A DNA stretch of 38,055 nt from Rubripirellula sp. (lineage in GTDB: Bacteria > Planctomycetota > Planctomycetia > Pirellulales > Pirellulaceae): the NCBI GenBank assembly GCA_029245125.1, contig JAQWPZ010000168.1, forward strand, positions 1 through 38,055, given 5' to 3'. Position 1 is the first letter of the stretch, and the number at the start of each line of letters is the position of its first letter. The notes below the pieces were generated by a model. It saw nothing but the letters and a program-made list of their open reading frames with translations, was not told the DNA's origin and made no database searches. Both the position numbers and the translations under genes were made by a program. Below are positions 35,487 to 38,055 of the stretch, one piece after another.

Positions 35487-38055
35487 ATGAAGATAAAAAA
35501 CCTTCCTGCTCTTTGCTTGTTGACGCTGTCTATGGCGTTGGCTGAGATTTCGGTTTCCCAGACTGCCGCGGCTGATGGAGCCGCTAGCGCTGCCAATGAC
35601 GTGGTTCGACCAGACATCGTGATATTTCTGTCTGATGACCATACATGGCGAGATTCATCGGTCTACGGATCACCCGACATCAAGACTCCGAACATGCAAC
35701 GGATCGCCGACGCGGGGATGACGTTTGACAATGCATTCGTTGCATCACCGTCTTGTGCGCCAAGTCGCGCTGCGTTGCTCACCGGGCTGTATCCCGCCAG
35801 GAATGGTGCCGAGCCGAATCATTCCCGGCCTCGGGCAGATGTCAGAAAGCTGCCGGCATATTTCCAAGAACTCGGTTACGAAGTCGCAGCGTTCGGAAAG
35901 GTGGCTCACTATCGCCACACGCCCGAGTACGGATTTGATGTCGCGCGGCATTTCGGCTACCACGATGATGTTGCGATCGATGCGGCGATTGAGTGGTTGG
36001 AAGAGCGGGAATCTTCTCGGCCGCTCTGTTTGTTGGTTGGCACGAATTGGCCACATGTCCCTTGGCCTGAAGACGTCAGTGCGGTGGAGATGGATTCACT
36101 CCGGGTGCCGCCGAATCACGTCGATACCGAAGTGACTCGCGACTGGCGGGCGAAGTACGTTGCAGCAGTTCGAACGATGGATGACGAGCTTGGCAAAGTT
36201 TATGATGCGGCGCATCGTAAATTTGGTGACAAGGTGTTCTTTTTGCATTCCAGTGATCACGGGGCACAATGGCCGTTTGGCAAATGGAGCCTGTATGACG
36301 ATGGGATCCGAACCCCGCTGATCGTAAGTTGGCCTGGAAAGATTGCGGAGGGCCAACGTAGTACGGCAATGGTTTCTTGGATCGACGTCCTTCCCACCTT
36401 GTTGGATATTGCCGGGGAACCGTCCTCGAGTGATTTTGATGGGCGTTCATTCCGTGGGGTGCTTGAGGGCCAGACGAACAAGCATCGTGAAGCGATCTTT
36501 ACGACGCATAGTGGGGATGGCAACCACAACGTGTTTCCGATTCGCTCCATTCGGACCGCTGATGGTTGGAAATATATTCGCAATCTTCACCCCGAATTTC
36601 GCTTCGGGAGTCATGTCACAGAGGCGGAACGCGATCGGGGCTATTGGGCCAGTTGGTTGGATGCCGCCACCGAGGATCAAGCGGCCCGCACGATCGTTAA
36701 CCGGTATCAAAGCCGACCTGCGGAAGAACTGTACAACACGCAGGCCGATCCGTACGAGCAAGCAAACTTGATCTCGGATAGCAAGCAGCAGGGACGATTG
36801 GCAGAGCTTCGAGGTCGAGTTGATGATTGGCTTGCCGAGACCGACGATCCACAGACCGTATTTGGCACGCCGAGGTTTTTAGCTGCCGAGAATCAACCCA
36901 ACATCATCACTGTCTTTATTGATGACATGGGATGGTCCGATTTGTCTTGCTTCGGTGGGAAAGGAACGACGACCGAAAACATCGATCGCCTCGCCAGCGA
37001 GGGCCTGCGGTTTACCAACTTTTATGTCAATTCGCCGATCTGTTCGCCTTCAAGAGTTGCATTGACAACCGGTCAATATCCACAACGACATCGAATCACT
37101 TCCTATTTGGCGAATCGACGCCAGAATCGTTCGCGAGGGATGGCGCAATGGCTTGATGCTAAGTCACCGACACTTGCACGGAGTTTGCAACAAGCAGGTT
37201 ATGCGACCGGACATTTCGGCAAGTGGCATATGGGAGGTCAACGCGACGTCGGAAATGCGCCGTTGATTCGCGACTATGGGTTTGATCGAAGTTTGACGAA
37301 TTTCGAGGGACTCGGACCTCGTATCTTGCCTTTGAAAGATGCTTATGACGGGAAGAGTCCCAAAAAGCACGACTTGGGATCGGCAGCCTTGGGCCGTGGA
37401 ACGATCCGCTGGGAAGATCGCAGCAAGATTACGACCGCTTTTGTAGATGAAACGCTGGAATTCATCGATCACGCTCAAGTGACCGGCCAGCCTTTCTTCG
37501 TCAATGTTTGGCCGGATGATGTTCACTCACCTTTCTTTCCGCCCAAAGTGCTCCGCTCTGAGACCGACGAAAGTAAACGTGAGCTTTATTATGCCGTCCT
37601 TGATGCAATGGACCAGCAACTCGGTAAGTTGTTCGATCGTGTTCGTGAGGATCCCACGTTACGTGAAAACACGCTGATCCTGGTGATGAGTGATAACGGC
37701 CACGAGGACGGTGCAGGTTCGTCTGATCCGTTACGCGGTTCAAAAAGTCTGTTGTACGAAGGCGGGATACGCTCACCCTTGATTGTCTGGGGGCCAGCTT
37801 TTTTGGCCGAAAAGATGCCTGGTGTTACCAACAGTGAATCCATTCTTTGTGCATTGGATATTAACCGGTCACTCTATTCCTTTGCAGGAATCAATCCTGA
37901 TGATGGTGTCCAGCTCGACGGCCAGGATGTGATGCCAACCTTATTAGGCGAGTCAATGGTGGGTCGCCGGGAGCCAATTTTTTGGCGGCGGCCACCTGAC
38001 CGCCCTGGCACCGCTGGCGAAGATAATCCCGATCTCGCGGTTCGTGACGGTCGCT
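35487..38055 (+). CDS. Two-domain sulfatase (sulfatase-sulfatase fusion), 3' end cut by window edge
   Basis: One uninterrupted frame from ATG 35487 runs past the right edge: 856 codons are visible, about twice a normal sulfatase. After a signal peptide (MKIKNLPALCLLTLSMALAEISVSQTAAA), sulfatase 1 has metal ligands D50-D51 (FLSDDHTW), catalytic Cys90 in C-A-P-S-R, and D257-H258 (HSSDHG). It resembles N-sulfoglucosamine sulfohydrolase-like S1 enzymes. After a short linker around 460-473, sulfatase 2 has D479-D480 (FIDDMGW), Cys519 in C-S-P-S-R, FGKWHMGG and D736-N737 (MSDNGH), and resembles arylsulfatase A-type enzymes. Both cysteines fit the CxPSR signature for conversion to formylglycine, so both domains should be active. 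I checked the frame through the junction (36840-36930) and found no stop. The gap of 265 bp upstream holds no gene; a weak GGTGG site precedes ATG. Confidence 0.93.
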   Translation, partial: MKIKNLPALCLLTLSMALAEISVSQTAAADGAASAANDVVRPDIVIFLSDDHTWRDSSVYGSPDIKTPNMQRIADAGMTFDNAFVASPSCAPSRAALLTGLYPARNGAEPNHSRPRADVRKLPAYFQELGYEVAAFGKVAHYRHTPEYGFDVARHFGYHDDVAIDAAIEWLEERESSRPLCLLVGTNWPHVPWPEDVSAVEMDSLRVPPNHVDTEVTRDWRAKYVAAVRTMDDELGKVYDAAHRKFGDKVFFLHSSDHGAQWPFGKWSLYDDGIRTPLIVSWPGKIAEGQRSTAMVSWIDVLPTLLDIAGEPSSSDFDGRSFRGVLEGQTNKHREAIFTTHSGDGNHNVFPIRSIRTADGWKYIRNLHPEFRFGSHVTEAERDRGYWASWLDAATEDQAARTIVNRYQSRPAEELYNTQADPYEQANLISDSKQQGRLAELRGRVDDWLAETDDPQTVFGTPRFLAAENQPNIITVFIDDMGWSDLSCFGGKGTTTENIDRLASEGLRFTNFYVNSPICSPSRVALTTGQYPQRHRITSYLANRRQNRSRGMAQWLDAKSPTLARSLQQAGYATGHFGKWHMGGQRDVGNAPLIRDYGFDRSLTNFEGLGPRILPLKDAYDGKSPKKHDLGSAALGRGTIRWEDRSKITTAFVDETLEFIDHAQVTGQPFFVNVWPDDVHSPFFPPKVLRSETDESKRELYYAVLDAMDQQLGKLFDRVREDPTLRENTLILVMSDNGHEDGAGSSDPLRGSKSLLYEGGIRSPLIVWGPAFLAEKMPGVTNSESILCALDINRSLYSFAGINPDDGVQLDGQDVMPTLLGESMVGRREPIFWRRPPDRPGTAGEDNPDLAVRDGR

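Noticed and set aside
35725-37156. Separate small genes inside the sulfatase region.
   Set aside because: The continuous frame from 35487 carries all sulfatase motifs; the others are out-of-frame shadows. That frame is simply open at the window edge.

Overview
The window reads as chromosomal DNA of a planctomycete, most likely of the Pirellulaceae (Rhodopirellula-like) type. This rests on gene content rather than on any rRNA. It holds two DUF1549/DUF1553 (PSD1-type, haem-motif) genes each followed by a DUF1501 gene, multi-domain secreted sulfatases, PPC-domain secreted proteins, and many proteins with signal peptides. Base composition is moderate GC and even throughout. I see no tRNA, rRNA, CRISPR array, transposase, integrase or phage gene, so it looks like ordinary chromosome with some unusual domain architectures.

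Layout. 1-1888 (minus): a haem NO-binding H-NOX sensor whose stop overlaps the start of a GAF/histidine kinase that is cut by the left edge. 1889-2743: apparently non-coding. 2744-5383: three small exported proteins (a possible DUF7450-type protein, a fasciclin-domain protein with a clear terminator, and a histidine-rich protein). 5565-8095 (minus): carbamoyltransferase, SxtJ-like membrane protein and DUF5989 protein, in the same order as the sxtI-J-K genes. 8358-9239 (minus): secreted alpha/beta hydrolase. 9526-9858: YegP/DUF1508 protein. 9996-16212 (plus): a four-gene block of PSD1 cytochrome-like protein, DUF1501 protein and two translationally coupled amidohydrolase-fold proteins. 16542-20123 (minus): SMC. 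20352-22795 (plus): TIGR03032-type protein and a voltage-sensor-like membrane protein. 23009-28890 (plus): second PSD1/DUF1501 module followed by a PPC-domain protein and a twin-CBS protein. 29131-30980 (minus): flavin-reductase-like protein overlapping an M20 peptidase. 31694-end (plus): a 1175-residue fusion of CBM9-like, transglutaminase-like and esterase domains, then a giant ORF holding two different sulfatase domains that runs off the right edge.

The most notable items are the two-sulfatase fusion, the CBM9/transglutaminase/esterase fusion, the pore-less voltage-sensor protein with a C-terminal coiled coil, the H-NOX/GAF-kinase pair, the sxtIJK-like trio, and the pair of amidohydrolase-fold proteins that both lack the usual metal-binding signature. 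None of these alone proves a new system. The function of the PSD1/DUF1501 modules is not established. All assignments come from reading the translated sequence; no database search was run.
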